Assembly (NCBI GenBank): GCA_028274465.1
Contig: CM051456.1
Coordinates: 123,644,880-123,708,879, forward strand
Reading direction: 5' to 3'
From: Plantago ovata
Taxonomy: Eukaryota > Streptophyta > Magnoliopsida > Lamiales > Plantaginaceae
Length of the DNA: 64,000 nucleotides
The first letter of the stretch is position 1. Each line of letters begins with the position of its first letter. A program made the translations under genes and the position numbers. Positions 36,884-46,581 of the stretch are shown here, piece by piece. The notes beneath the pieces were generated by a model. That model did no database searches. It saw nothing but the letters and a program-made list of their open reading frames with translations, and had not been told where the DNA came from.

Positions 36884-38341
36884 ATGGCCAGTAACAAGAC
36901 TCATGTCCTGCTCACTCACATGGCCAATAACAAGACTCATGTCCTGCTCGTAACATTTCCAGCACAAGGTCATATCAATCCCACCTTGCATTTCGCAAGG
37001 CGGCTCTTAAGTATGGGTATCGACGTCACTTTTTCCACAAGCGTATACGCACTGCGCCGCATGTCCATTGCAAAAACCGCCTCCAAACAAGCTCATGGTG
37101 GCCTAACTTTCACAGGATTCTCAGATGGATTCGACGACAACGGATTTAACGTTGGGGTGGATGACGCGACGCACTACATGTCCGAGATTAAGGCTCGTGG
37201 TTTGGAATCTTTGAGAGAGACCATACGTGGTTCTGCTGAACAGGGCCGACCTGTTACGTGCTTGGTTTACACTCTGCTGCTCCCATGGGCTTCTCAGGTG
37301 GCTCAAGAAGCAAACATCCCTTGTGCACTTTTATGGATTCAACCTGCCACTGTGTTGGATGTGTACTACTGGTACTTCCATGGATATAAGGATGAAATTG
37401 AAAATGCTACTGATGGAGATAAGATAAGTCTGCCTGGTGTGGTTGAGCTTTCCAGAAATGACCTTCCATCCTTCTTGCTTCCTTCCACTTCGTATATATA
37501 TGCCCTGTCGCTTGCGTTGTTTGAAGAGCAGATACGGATACTAGACAGAGCAGGTTCCACACCGAAGGTGCTCGTCAACACGTTTGATGCCTTGGAGACC
37601 GATGCGCTGAAAGCTATCAAGAACTATGACTTGATTGGAGTTGGACCGTTGATTCCACCAGCTTTTGTAGATTCTGCAGATTCGGCGGACAAGTCATTTC
37701 GTGGCGACCTGTTTAATGAATCAGTTGATTATCTTGATTGGTTGGACTCTAAGGGCGAGGCTTCGGTTGTCTATGTGTCATTTGGCAGCTTACTGAAGCT
37801 GCAGAAGCCACAGCTTGAGGAACTCGCAAAAGGGCTGTTGGAATGTGGAAGGCCCTTTGTGTGGGTGATACGCGAAAACAATAGCTCGAATGGTGAAGAA
37901 GTGGAGAAGTTAAGTTGTTTAGAGGAGTTGGAACAATTGGGGAAAATAGTGCCCTGGTGTTCTCAATTTCAGGTTCTTACGCACCCTTCCCTAGGGTGCT
38001 TTGTGACGCACTGCGGATGGAACTCGACCCTGGAGAGCATCTCGTGTGGCGTGCCTATTGTGGCGTTTCCTCAGTGGAGTGACCAAGGGACAAATGCCAA
38101 GTTGATAGAAGATGTGTGGAGGATAGGAGTTAGAGTAAGGCCTAACAATGAAGATAAAGGTTTGTTTGAGAGTGGTGAGATAAGGAGGTGCATTGAGGAG
38201 GTGATGGATAGAAATGGTCCAAAGGCCAAAGAACTGAGAGAGAATGCTATCAAATGGAAGGATTTATCAAGAGAAGCGTTGCAAGAAAATGGATCTTCTT
38301 ATGTCAATCTTAAGGCCTTTTTTGACATGGTTGAGGCTTAG
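36884..38341 (+). CDS. UDP-glycosyltransferase, UGT75-like (copy 1)
   Basis: Single-exon frame of 485 residues. It has the N-terminal acceptor domain with the catalytic histidine in TFPAQGH (H30) and the C-terminal UDP-sugar domain with the 44-residue PSPG box at 358-401 (WCSQ... HCGWNSTLES ... WSDQ), ending in Gln, which usually favours UDP-glucose. Sequence style (VTFPAQGHINPTL, EDVWRIGVRV) is that of the UGT75 group, which includes indole-acetate, anthocyanin 5-O and crocetin glucosyltransferases; the acceptor here cannot be told. The N-terminus holds a 12-residue in-frame duplication (MASNKTHVLLTH then MANNKTHVLLVT), so the ATG at 36920 could serve as an alternative start giving a family-typical length of 473. 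No damage is seen elsewhere. Confidence 0.95.
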   Translation: MASNKTHVLLTHMANNKTHVLLVTFPAQGHINPTLHFARRLLSMGIDVTFSTSVYALRRMSIAKTASKQAHGGLTFTGFSDGFDDNGFNVGVDDATHYMSEIKARGLESLRETIRGSAEQGRPVTCLVYTLLLPWASQVAQEANIPCALLWIQPATVLDVYYWYFHGYKDEIENATDGDKISLPGVVELSRNDLPSFLLPSTSYIYALSLALFEEQIRILDRAGSTPKVLVNTFDALETDALKAIKNYDLIGVGPLIPPAFVDSADSADKSFRGDLFNESVDYLDWLDSKGEASVVYVSFGSLLKLQKPQLEELAKGLLECGRPFVWVIRENNSSNGEEVEKLSCLEELEQLGKIVPWCSQFQVLTHPSLGCFVTHCGWNSTLESISCGVPIVAFPQWSDQGTNAKLIEDVWRIGVRVRPNNEDKGLFESGEIRRCIEEVMDRNGPKAKELRENAIKWKDLSREALQENGSSYVNLKAFFDMVEA

Positions 38342-38769
38342 TCCTTTATTAGTAGTACACTATAAATAGCAATCATATAAAACATTTTGTATCTTAATTC
38401 GTTTGGTCAATCTTTGTTGGGAATCTTTGTTTCTTCTAAAAGGTTCTATATGTCTGCATTAAAATTCAAATTTTGATTGTTCTCGTCTTTTTCTGAGGCA
38501 TGTATAGCTGCAGCTTTCATTCTCCTAGACATTAATTGAGGTAAATGGTGAATGTACAAGCGTATGAGATCCAGCGGATATTATTTAGGTTGGCCTTCTT
38601 GAGATATACTAGAAGTCTGTTATAGATTTGACAAAGTAATCTGCTTGCCATTCCAACAGGTAGGCCATAACCAAATCCTCAACTGTGCAAACAGCAAATT
38701 AACTTAGCACATTGGAAGAACAAATGGTCTTGTGTCTCCTCCTGATTCCTACAACAAAAAGCACAAGAT

Positions 38770-38898
38770 GGAGACAATGAAGCGTATCTTAGTGGGTAAG
38801 CTGCTTCATCTCCAATCAATAAGTCGGGGGTTTGAGTCACCACGGGGTAAATGGAGAACCATTATTGATTCTCGCTTTGCCGGTTCGGAAAAAAATAT
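38770..38898 (+). mobile_element. tRNA-derived SINE
   Basis: A 129-base insertion flanked by perfect 10-base direct repeats AGCACAAGAT (38760-38769 and 38899-38908). It carries a box A-like TATCTTAGTGGGTAAG (38785-38800) and a box B-like GGGTTTGAGTCACC (38828-38841), in tRNA spacing, and ends with a short A-rich tail (GGAAAAAAATAT). This is the structure of a Pol III-transcribed plant SINE moved by LINE machinery. Confidence 0.85.
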
Positions 38899-39565
38899 AG
38901 CACAAGATTAATCTAATAATATCCCAGTGATTATTGTTTATGTAAAAACTTATTGGCTGGTCTGGACAAGTACCTTCCATCACAGTGCTTAGTCTGGAAT
39001 CATTAAGCTAAGCCAAACATCCTTCCAAAAGTGCTCTGTAGTTATCCACAATAAAAAGTAATTAATTATTTACCAGCAAGAGACATCTAGAGATTCAACG
39101 TTATTTTCATGAATCATGAGGCACAAAAGGCCTAATAGTTAACATGTTTCGCGAAATTAGATGAAAGACTCGAACCCTTATGTATATTTTTTGAGAAAGA
39201 AAAGTTAGGGGCACATCATGTAGATGTAGTCATGTAGAGATAGCCGAATTGTCAACCTCTTTAATTTCGTATTTTCTTGTTGGTCAATGAAAGCATAGAA
39301 AATTATATCTTACATTAAAATCATCCAATTGTCGTTAAAAGCATACAAAATTATATATCTATCTGACGTTTTTACTCAACTCGTCACGGCAAATGTCACA
39401 AATACACAGCCTTTGTCCTCTTCATATGTCCTCAGGTAATTAGTCCCGAGTACTATAATGTTTGCCGCCATGCCGGTCATGTTAAGATTCCAATACACAT
39501 GCAGCCATTATATAATCTATTACCAGTTAGAACAACCAAGTCAAGTTAATAACAGTACTAAAACT

Positions 39566-39574
39566 TATATATAA
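39566..39574 (+). promoter_or_regulatory. TATA box of second UGT
   Basis: TATATATAA lies 98 bases before the ATG at 39664, matching the position of the same motif in copies 1 and 3. Confidence 0.6.
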
Positions 39575-39663
39575 TCTTTATTCTTTACACTAATCACTCA
39601 AAAATCACAATCACAAAACACCACTGAAAACAAGTAGTAAAGAAAGTTACTCATCAATCAATC

Positions 39664-41088
39664 ATGGAACGCAAAAACCATGTCCTGCTCATAACATTTC
39701 CAGCACAAGGACACTTAAATCCCACTCTCGAATTCGCCAAGAGGTTACTAGCCATGGGAACCGACGTCACGTTCGCCACAACCATATCCTCCCTGCGTAA
39801 AATGCCCATTGCCACGTCAGGCGACCACGTGTTGAACGGAAGGTTAACGTTTGTGGGATTCTCAGATGGATTCGACACTGGATTGGATCCCAAGCCAGAT
39901 GAAGGGAAGAGATACATGTCAGAAATTAGATCCTGTGGATCAGATGCTTTGAGGGAGACTATAGTAACTTCAGCTGAGCAGGGACGCCCTGTTACGTGCC
40001 TGGTTTACGCCCTGCTGTTCCCGTGGGCTGCGATTGTGGCTCAAGAGGCGAACATCCCTTGTGCTCTTCTATGGATTCAACCTGCGACGGTGTTGAATGT
40101 TTATTATCAGTATTTTCATGGATTTCAAGGTGAAATTACTGACATTGATAGTAATACGCGTCACAAAATTCAGCTCCCTGGAATTGTTCCGTGCCTTAGG
40201 AAAGGTGACTTTCCATCTTTCTTGCTGCCCAGTTCTATTACATTTGCTGTGCTTCCGTTGTTTCAGGAACAGATTGAAGTCCTTGATGGATGTGATTTGA
40301 AACCTAAGGTGCTTGTCAACACATTCGACACATTAGAGCCTGATGCAATCAGTGTCTTAGGAGACAAGTACGATTTGATTACGATTGGACCTTTGATCCC
40401 ATCGGCTTTCTTCAACTACACAGATAGTGTTGATAAATCAGAAGGTGCAGATCTTTTCGAGGAATCTGTTGAATACATAGACTGGTTGAATTCCAATTCA
40501 CAGTCATCAGTCGTTTACGTGTCGTTTGGCACTATGCTTAAGCTGTCGAAAGCACAAAAGGAAGAAATTGCGAAAGGACTAATCCAATGTGGCAGGCCAT
40601 TTCTGTGGGTAGTACGAGAAAACAACAACTCGAAAGAGGAACAAGATGAAAAGATATCATGTTTAGACGAGCTAGAAACAATTGGAAGAATTGTGCCTTG
40701 GTGTTCTCAGCATAAGGCTCTGACACACCCCGCGATGGGGTGTTTCGTGACGCACTGCGGATGGAACTCGACTCTGGAAAGCATGTCGTGTGGGGTGCCA
40801 GTTGTGGCCTTTCCTCAGTGGAGTGACCAAGGGACTAATGCAAAGCTGATAGAAGATGTGTGGGAGATTGGAGTTAGAGTGACAGTCGATGAAGAGAAAG
40901 GCCTAGTTGAGAGTGATGAGATAGCGAGGTGCATTGAGGCGGTGATGGATAGTGATGGAGCAAAAGCAAGAGAACTGAGAGAAAAGGCTATCAAATGGAA
41001 ACATTTGGCAGCAGAAGCAGTGCAAGGGAATGGATCTTCTCATGTCAATCTCAAGGCCTTTTTTGAGGAGCATAAAGCCAGTCCATAG
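39664..41088 (+). CDS. UDP-glycosyltransferase, UGT75-like (copy 2)
   Basis: Single-exon frame of 474 residues, intact. The catalytic histidine is H17 in TFPAQGH, and the PSPG box spans 346-389 (WCSQHKALTHPAMGCFVTHC... to WSDQ) with the conserved HCGWNSTLES and a final Gln. It lacks the N-terminal duplication of copy 1 and starts at the normal family position. It is the closest intact relative of the two pseudogenes downstream: shared stretches include LEPDAISVLGDKYDLI and EYIDWLNSNS. The enzyme should transfer glucose from UDP-glucose to a small acceptor in the cytosol. The acceptor is unknown. Confidence 0.95.
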   Translation: MERKNHVLLITFPAQGHLNPTLEFAKRLLAMGTDVTFATTISSLRKMPIATSGDHVLNGRLTFVGFSDGFDTGLDPKPDEGKRYMSEIRSCGSDALRETIVTSAEQGRPVTCLVYALLFPWAAIVAQEANIPCALLWIQPATVLNVYYQYFHGFQGEITDIDSNTRHKIQLPGIVPCLRKGDFPSFLLPSSITFAVLPLFQEQIEVLDGCDLKPKVLVNTFDTLEPDAISVLGDKYDLITIGPLIPSAFFNYTDSVDKSEGADLFEESVEYIDWLNSNSQSSVVYVSFGTMLKLSKAQKEEIAKGLIQCGRPFLWVVRENNNSKEEQDEKISCLDELETIGRIVPWCSQHKALTHPAMGCFVTHCGWNSTLESMSCGVPVVAFPQWSDQGTNAKLIEDVWEIGVRVTVDEEKGLVESDEIARCIEAVMDSDGAKARELREKAIKWKHLAAEAVQGNGSSHVNLKAFFEEHKASP

Positions 41089-41884
41089 TTAATAGTATTG
41101 CACTGCAAGTAAAGTAGTACAGTATCTATTTTGAACATTATTTGTTTGTAATATTATAAACTAGTCCAACAGAAGTCAGTTGTTAAACCTTTGTAACAAG
41201 AAGAGCTAGGCTTCTTCTCTTATTGGACCGAATGGAGGGAAGGAGTTGGGACTTAAGACAGTAGGTTTCTTCTTCGATGTTTGTTGCGGCATCACCCATC
41301 CATCGAGTGTTCTTTCAAACTCAGCAGAACATTGATTAGGTTGCTCACAAGGAGCTCAAATGGATTGCGCTTCTAAATTAAAAGCTTGTTCCTCCAACAA
41401 ACTCACGCAGGGATCTTGCTCACAGACTGATCACGGTTAACGGTCAGGGTTCCAATTTTGAACAGTACGGTTCCAATTAAAAATGAAAAGACGGACATAT
41501 AGGCCACACCAGCCGCCACATCAGGAATGCAGATAGCTCAATTGTTTACGGCAGTACAACTCTCATATTCATTCTGCACTTTCTTAACCTGCGCCTAATT
41601 AATTGTTGTCCAAAATTTACTCAATCACGTTTGATCAGTTCAAATCGTCATGGCAAACATCATTAGATTGAACCATGTCCTCAGATAATGATTCCAGGCC
41701 ATAATTGCATGTTAAGATTCTGAAATACAAGTCATGTTAATAACATAAGTACATAACAGTGATACTTAATTACTTATTATATATAGTACTAATAATTCAC
41801 TACAATACGTACTAAATTCACAATCACAAACAAGACCAAGTCACTAACACAAAAAACTGAGAAAGTTACTCTGACTCATCAATC
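41089..41884. other. spacer between UGT copies 2 and 3
   Basis: Contains the 3' region of copy 2 and the old promoter of copy 3. Text such as CCTCAGATAATGATTCCAGG resembles the copy 2 upstream region (CCTCAGGTAATTAGTCCCGAG), showing that the duplicated unit included upstream DNA. No other gene. Confidence 0.55.
41778..41785 (+). promoter_or_regulatory. TATA-like motif of UGT copy 3 (pseudogene)
   Basis: TATATATA lies 107 bases before the ATG at 41885, in the place equivalent to the motifs of copies 1 and 2. Confidence 0.45.
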
Positions 41885-43277
41885 ATGAAAAGCCGTAGCC
41901 ATGTCCTGACGAGTGACGATAACATTTCCAGCCCAGGGACACCTAAATCCCACCCTGGAATTCGCCAAGAGGCTAATAACCATGGGAATCGACGTCACGT
42001 TTGCCGCGACAACAGCCTCGTTGAAGAAAATATCGATTACCAAATCAGGCAACAATGTATGTAACGGCCGGTTGAGGTTCGTGGGATTCTCTGATGGATT
42101 CAGCAACGGATTTGATCGTTGAAAAGATGACCGTGAGAAGTTTATGTCGGAGGTTAGATCTCGTGGATCTGAAGCTTTGAGAGAGACTATAGTCACTTCA
42201 GCTGAGCAGGGATGCCCTGTGACATGCGTGGTTTACACCCTGCTGCTCCCGTGGGCTGCAAACGTGGCTAGAGAAGCGAACATCCGTGTGCCCTTCTGTG
42301 GATTCAACCTGCCGCAGTGTTGAATGTGTTCTATCAGTATTTTCATGGATTTCAAGATGAAGTTACTGGCGTTGATAGTGGTAAATGTCACAAAATTCAG
42401 CTTCCTGGAATTGTGACATCACTTTCGAAATGTGATTTACCATCTTTCTTGCTTCCTAGTTCAACGACATTTAATTGGCTCTCGTTGTTTGAGGAGCAAC
42501 TCCGAGTACTTGATGAAGCTGATTCGAAGCCGAAGGTGCTTGTCAACACATTCGACGCCTTAGAGCCTGATGCAATCAGTGTCTTAGGAGACAAGTACGA
42601 TTTGATTTCGGTTGGACCTTTAATTCCATCGTCTTTCTTAAACTCCACGGAACATTCTGATATATCTGAAGGCGCCGATCTTTTCCAGGAATCAATTGCA
42701 TACATAGATTGGTTGAATTCCAATTCCCAATCGTCAGTTGTATACGTGTCGTTTGGCAGTTTGTTCAAGGTGCCGAAAGCACAAGCAGAAGAAATTGCAA
42801 AAGGACTAATTCAATGTGGCAGGCCGTTTATGTGGGTAATACGAGAAAACAACAGCTTGAAAGAGGAACAAGATGAGAAGCTATCATGTTTAGAGGAGTT
42901 AGAAAAAATTGGAAGAACTGTGCCTTGGTGTTCTCAACTTAAGGAACTCGACCCTAGAAAGCATCTCGTGTGGGGTACCCATTGTGGCCTTTCCTCAGTG
43001 GAGTACCAATGTACTAACGCAAAGCTGATAGAAGATGTGTGGGAGATTGGAGTTAGAGTGACAGTCGATGAAGCTAAGGGCCTAATTGAGAGTGATGAGA
43101 TAGTAAGGTGCATTGAGGCAGTGATATATGGATACTAATGGAACATCAAAGGCAATAGAATTGAGAGAGAATGCAAAGAAATTGAGGCATTTGGCAAGAG
43201 AGGCCTTGCAGGAAGATGGCTCTTCTCATGTGAATCTTAAGGCCTTTTTTAGGAGCATTGAGCCTGTTCATGGTTAA
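41885..43277 (+). pseudogene. UGT75-like pseudogene (copy 3)
   Basis: Full-length homologue of copy 2 with several breaks. Near 41909 one codon is replaced by ten bases, shifting the frame. A stop TGA lies at 42120-42122. A base is lost near 42285 within the segment for ANIPCALLW. Near 42945 a deletion of about 47 bases removes LTHPAMGCF...HCGW, the core of the PSPG sugar-nucleotide site; one more base lost shortly after returns the frame. Extra bases near 43127 give another stop. The frame between these is otherwise well kept (for instance 42317-42940), so inactivation is fairly recent. The homology ends with a stop at 43275-43277. Confidence 0.93.
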
Positions 43278-43561
43278 TATCATTGCACTGCAAGTGAAAT
43301 GGAGTATCTATTTTTTGAAACATTTGTTTAAAATAGTACTTATAAATTAAACTAGTCCACCAGATGTTCCAGATTTTCTCCCAAAAGTTCCAACTGAATC
43401 AACTCTGTAGATCTTAATTTAAGGTAATAAAATTTGCAATTCTAGTCTAATAATTGATGAATATAAGCCTAAATCAAAGATGCTAATGTCATGCATGAAT
43501 GCACCGACATATATAACTAAAGTCATGATAATACTAGTTGCATGTTGTCTTTAATGTGTAA

Positions 43562-44241
43562 CTTAGAGCCTGATGCAATCAGTGTCTTAGGAGACAAGTA
43601 CGATTTGATTTCGATTGGACCTTTGATCCCACCGGCTTTCTTCAACTACACAGATAGTGTTGATAATAAAACAGAAGGTGCCGATCTTTTCGAGGAATCT
43701 GTTGAATACATAGACTGGTTGAATTCCAATTCACACTCATCATCAGTCGTTTACATGTCGTTTGGCACTATGTTTAAGCTGTTGAAAGGACAAAAGGAAG
43801 AAACTGTGAAAGGACTAATCCAATGTGGGAAGCCGTTTCTGTGGGTAGTAAGAGAAAAACAACAACTCGCAAGAGGAACAATATCATGTTTAGACGATCG
43901 AGCTAGAACAATTGGAAGAATTGTGCCTTGGTGTTCTCAGACACACCCCGCCATGGGGTGTTTCGTGATGCACTACGGATGGAACTCGACCCTAGAAAGC
44001 ATGTTGTGTGGGGCGATAAAAGATGTGTGGATGAAGAGAAGGGCCTAGTTGAGAGTGATGAGATAGCGAGGTGCATTGAGGCAGTGATGGATATTGCATA
44101 GTGATGGAGCAAAAGCAAGAGAGGACTGAGAGAAAAGGCTATCAAATGGAAACATTTGGCAGCAGAAGCACTGCAGGAAAATGGATCTTCTCGTGTTAAT
44201 CTTAAGGCCTTTATTGAGGTGCATATTAAAGCCAGTCCATA
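43562..44241 (+). pseudogene. UGT75-like pseudogene, 5'-truncated (copy 4)
   Basis: Similarity to copy 2 starts abruptly at about 43562 (LEPDAISVLGDKYDLI), so the first 220 or so codons and the promoter are missing. Frameshifts occur after WVVREK near 43857, a short gap follows WCSQ, the PSPG histidine motif reads MHYGWNSTLES in place of THCGW, and about 75 bases after LCG are deleted. Small insertions lie near 43668, 43738 and 44095. It keeps the copy 2 C-terminus (ALQENGSS...LKAF) to a TAG at 44239-44241. Nearest relative is copy 2. Confidence 0.92.
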
Positions 44242-44642
44242 GTTAATAGTATTGCACTGCAAAAGTAAAGTAGTACAATATCTATTTTGAACATTTGTTT
44301 GTAATATTATAAACTAATCAAGCAGAACTGCAGAAGTCAGTCGTAACTATATAATCCAAAAATACTGAAACTACTCTAAATAATTACATTAGAAAAGAGC
44401 CTCACCCACAACCACAAGCACAACGATCACAAAAGAAAAAATGTTTGGTACGCTAATTTAACTCGAGTACTCATTTACATAATAATGTAATTATGGCATG
44501 ATAATAAACATTAAGAACATAATTACGGAATTAGCCCTAACTAATAGTCCCGCTCCCGCCCATTACAATGAATAATCATCAGCCTATCAGGTCGTTTTCA
44601 CCACCCACTTTACTTTCCAAACACGCAAATTGCTATAGGAAC
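44242..44642. other. convergent spacer between UGT cluster and DUF1645 gene
   Basis: The left 80 bases copy the 3' flank of UGT copy 2. The remainder must hold the 3' untranslated region of the minus-strand gene. Nothing else is seen. Confidence 0.5.
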
Positions 44643-45197
44643 TCAAAAGACGAAACTACCCTTACCACCTTCACTGTGGCTCCTGTTCAACAGCAAGTTT
44701 TTCAACTTCCATCTTTTAGAATCCGACCCGGCTGAGCTGCTCTTCTTACACCGGGCATCCTCCACCCCCTTGGGCATCCACACGCAGTACATCTCCTCCG
44801 GCACACCAGCCAGCTCGTCGACCGCCGTAAGCGACGTTTCCCGCTCCTCCACGAACAGCTCCCTCAACGGAAGCCGGTTATTTTTAACGACCCGGTTCTC
44901 CTTCATTAACAAATCCTGATTGAAAACCGGGTAAACGGGTCGGATCTGGCCGTTTTGGAACAAGTCATCAGCCGGAGAAGGAAACTGGAAAACGTCGACA
45001 GGGAATTCAAATTCAGAATCTTCACTGGAATCATCATCGGAAGGATGATGATGCGTTTCGAAGTAGAAGTCGGAATCGTAGTCATGAGTGGAATCGAGCT
45101 CGCGAACGACGCGGGCTGCGATATGGGCGAGTGATTCGCTGGAGTAGGAGCTGAAGCTGGGAGCGGGAGGTGATGATGTTAAAGAAATGGACTGCAT
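44643..45197 (-). CDS. DUF1645 family protein
   Basis: Single exon, 184 residues, of a plant-specific family with unknown biochemical role. The N-terminus is serine/proline-rich (SSPPAPSFSSYSSESLA), followed by a strongly acidic stretch (SDDDSSEDSEFEFPVDVF). The middle has PVFNQDLL and LPLRELFVEERE. The C-terminus shows the family hallmarks: YCVWMP, CKKSSSAGSDSKRWKLKNLLL and RSHSEGGKGSFVF. The last part, basic with serines, might be phosphorylated or nuclear, but that is inference. The ATG at 45197 is the first in frame and is preceded by a CT-rich leader on its strand. It faces the UGT cluster tail to tail. Confidence 0.85.
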   Translation of the reverse strand: MQSISLTSSPPAPSFSSYSSESLAHIAARVVRELDSTHDYDSDFYFETHHHPSDDDSSEDSEFEFPVDVFQFPSPADDLFQNGQIRPVYPVFNQDLLMKENRVVKNNRLPLRELFVEERETSLTAVDELAGVPEEMYCVWMPKGVEDARCKKSSSAGSDSKRWKLKNLLLNRSHSEGGKGSFVF

Positions 45198-45716
45198 GTT
45201 TTGGAAGTTTGTGGAGATGAAATGAAATGAAGGAGATGATGATGATGATGTGTACTGTGTTTGTGGGAGAGCTGGTTAAAAGGGAAGGAAGGAAAGTGGT
45301 TGGAAATGAAAGTTGAAGAAATAAAGCAAATCAAAGGAGATTAATTTTATTTATTTATAATTATGAATTATGAGAATGGAGAAAATTATTTGGTGGAAAA
45401 AGAAAGTTGGAAAGTATAGCGACAGACAGACTATCTAGAGACGTGATGACACGAGAAATTAAAGGCTATGGTGGTATCATATGAGCGGTAATTAATTTGG
45501 TTATCGTGTAAAGCTTTCTTTTTTCTTCTTTTTCTCTCTTTCAAATAATATTCCGTGTAAAGCAGCTTATTCTTGCCTAATTCATCAATGAATGTCGGTG
45601 CGCGCATAGATTTGTGTCATTAACCACTCACAACAAGTAGTTGTAGTATCCATTTATTTAGTCCCATCTCTCCAATCCAAGTTGATCGTGATAATTTTGG
45701 ATCATTAGGGGTTGGT
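45198..45716. other. DUF1645 upstream region
   Basis: Promoter and leader of the minus-strand DUF1645 gene, with a (GAT)n run at 45235-45251. No other gene is seen. Confidence 0.5.
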
Positions 45717-45732
45717 TAATATTAGGGATAAT

Positions 45733-45902
45733 TATTATTTTTAAACACAAATCTATCTTACTCTACTTCTATTATCACACTATTCCTTACCATCTTTATA
45801 ACTCCAAATATCTAAACCCCTTTATGTCTCCGTCGGAGTTCGAACCTTCAACCTCTTCTTACTACTCCAACACCTTTACCACTCGGTCACCCTTGTAACT
45901 CC
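45733..45902 (-). mobile_element. tRNA-derived SINE with 16-base target duplication
   Basis: The 170-base element lies between two perfect copies of TAATATTAGGGATAAT (45717-45732 and 45903-45918). On the minus strand it begins with GTTACAAGGGTGACCGAGTGG (box A at 45889-45879), has box B GGTTCGAACTCC (45846-45835), and ends with an A-rich tail (TTTAAAAATAATA). The tRNA-like head, the tail and a long exact target duplication make this a clear and fairly young SINE insertion. Confidence 0.93.
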
Positions 45903-45959
45903 TAATATTAGGGATAATGAACGGGCGTGTTCTAATAACTTAACTCCATGTATATTCTA

Positions 45960-46209
45960 CTTCCTCCGTCCATCAAGTTTCCAATTTGATTTCGTTGACT
46001 TTTTTTAACCTATGTTTGACTCCGAATTAATCCTAAATCGTACCGGAAAAAATATTTGAACTTATATTATGAAAATATAAGATTTCCACTATCGTAATAT
46101 AAGTTCAAAATATTATTTTCCAATGCGAATTATGATTAATTCGAAGTCAAACGGGGCCTAAAAAAAATCAATGAAACTAAATGAGAAGTTTGATTGTGGA
46201 CATAGAAAG
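45960..46209. mobile_element. Stowaway-like MITE, near-palindromic
   Basis: A 250-base element between TA dinucleotides (45958-45959 and 46210-46211). Left end CTTCCTCCGTCCATCAAGTT and the reverse complement of the right end CTTTCTATGTCCACAATCAA match imperfectly. The interior folds on itself over nearly its whole length: TTTGACTCCGAATTAATC pairs with GATTAATTCGAAGTCAAA, and GAACTTATATTA pairs with TAATATAAGTTC. No coding capacity. A similar terminus, GATGGAGGGAGTA, lies further right at about 46262-46274 and may be part of another copy. Confidence 0.85.
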
Positions 46210-46384
46210 TATTACTTTATAAAAATTTGTGCAAAATTACTTCCGCCACATTTTTAACTTGATGGAGGGAGTATGAGTTTATTCCAGATGCAACTTTACA
46301 ACATCAACACAATTAACACAATTGGTTGAATTGGTGGCATATAAGTGGCGCACGTTACTAATGAATTAATGATGAGCAAGGAGG

Positions 46385-46581
46385 GGTGGAGCCAGTAATG
46401 GGTTGGGGGGCGAAATTTCATATATATAATTTTTTGAAAATTTATATTGGTAAAAATTTGAAAAATCATAAAATAAACTATAAATTTAAAAATTGTAATT
46501 ATTACCTATGAAAAAATTTGAATTTTTGTTGGGGTGGGACCGTGGGCAGGGCAGACGCCCGCCGGCCCCAGCTCGGCCCTG
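46385..46581. repeat. possible hAT-type non-autonomous remnant
   Basis: The left side reads GAGGGGTGGAGCCAG and the reverse complement of the right side reads CAGGGCCGAGCTGGGG, loosely inverted, around an AT-rich centre. GC-rich CAGGGGCGGAGCCA-type termini occur in plant hAT-like MITEs. An 8-base target duplication was not convincing. Confidence 0.4.

Larger units (their letters stand above)
38342..39663. other. spacer between UGT copies 1 and 2
   Basis: Apart from the SINE at 38770-38898 the sequence is AT-rich with no supported gene; the last 100 bases are the promoter and leader of copy 2. Confidence 0.5.
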
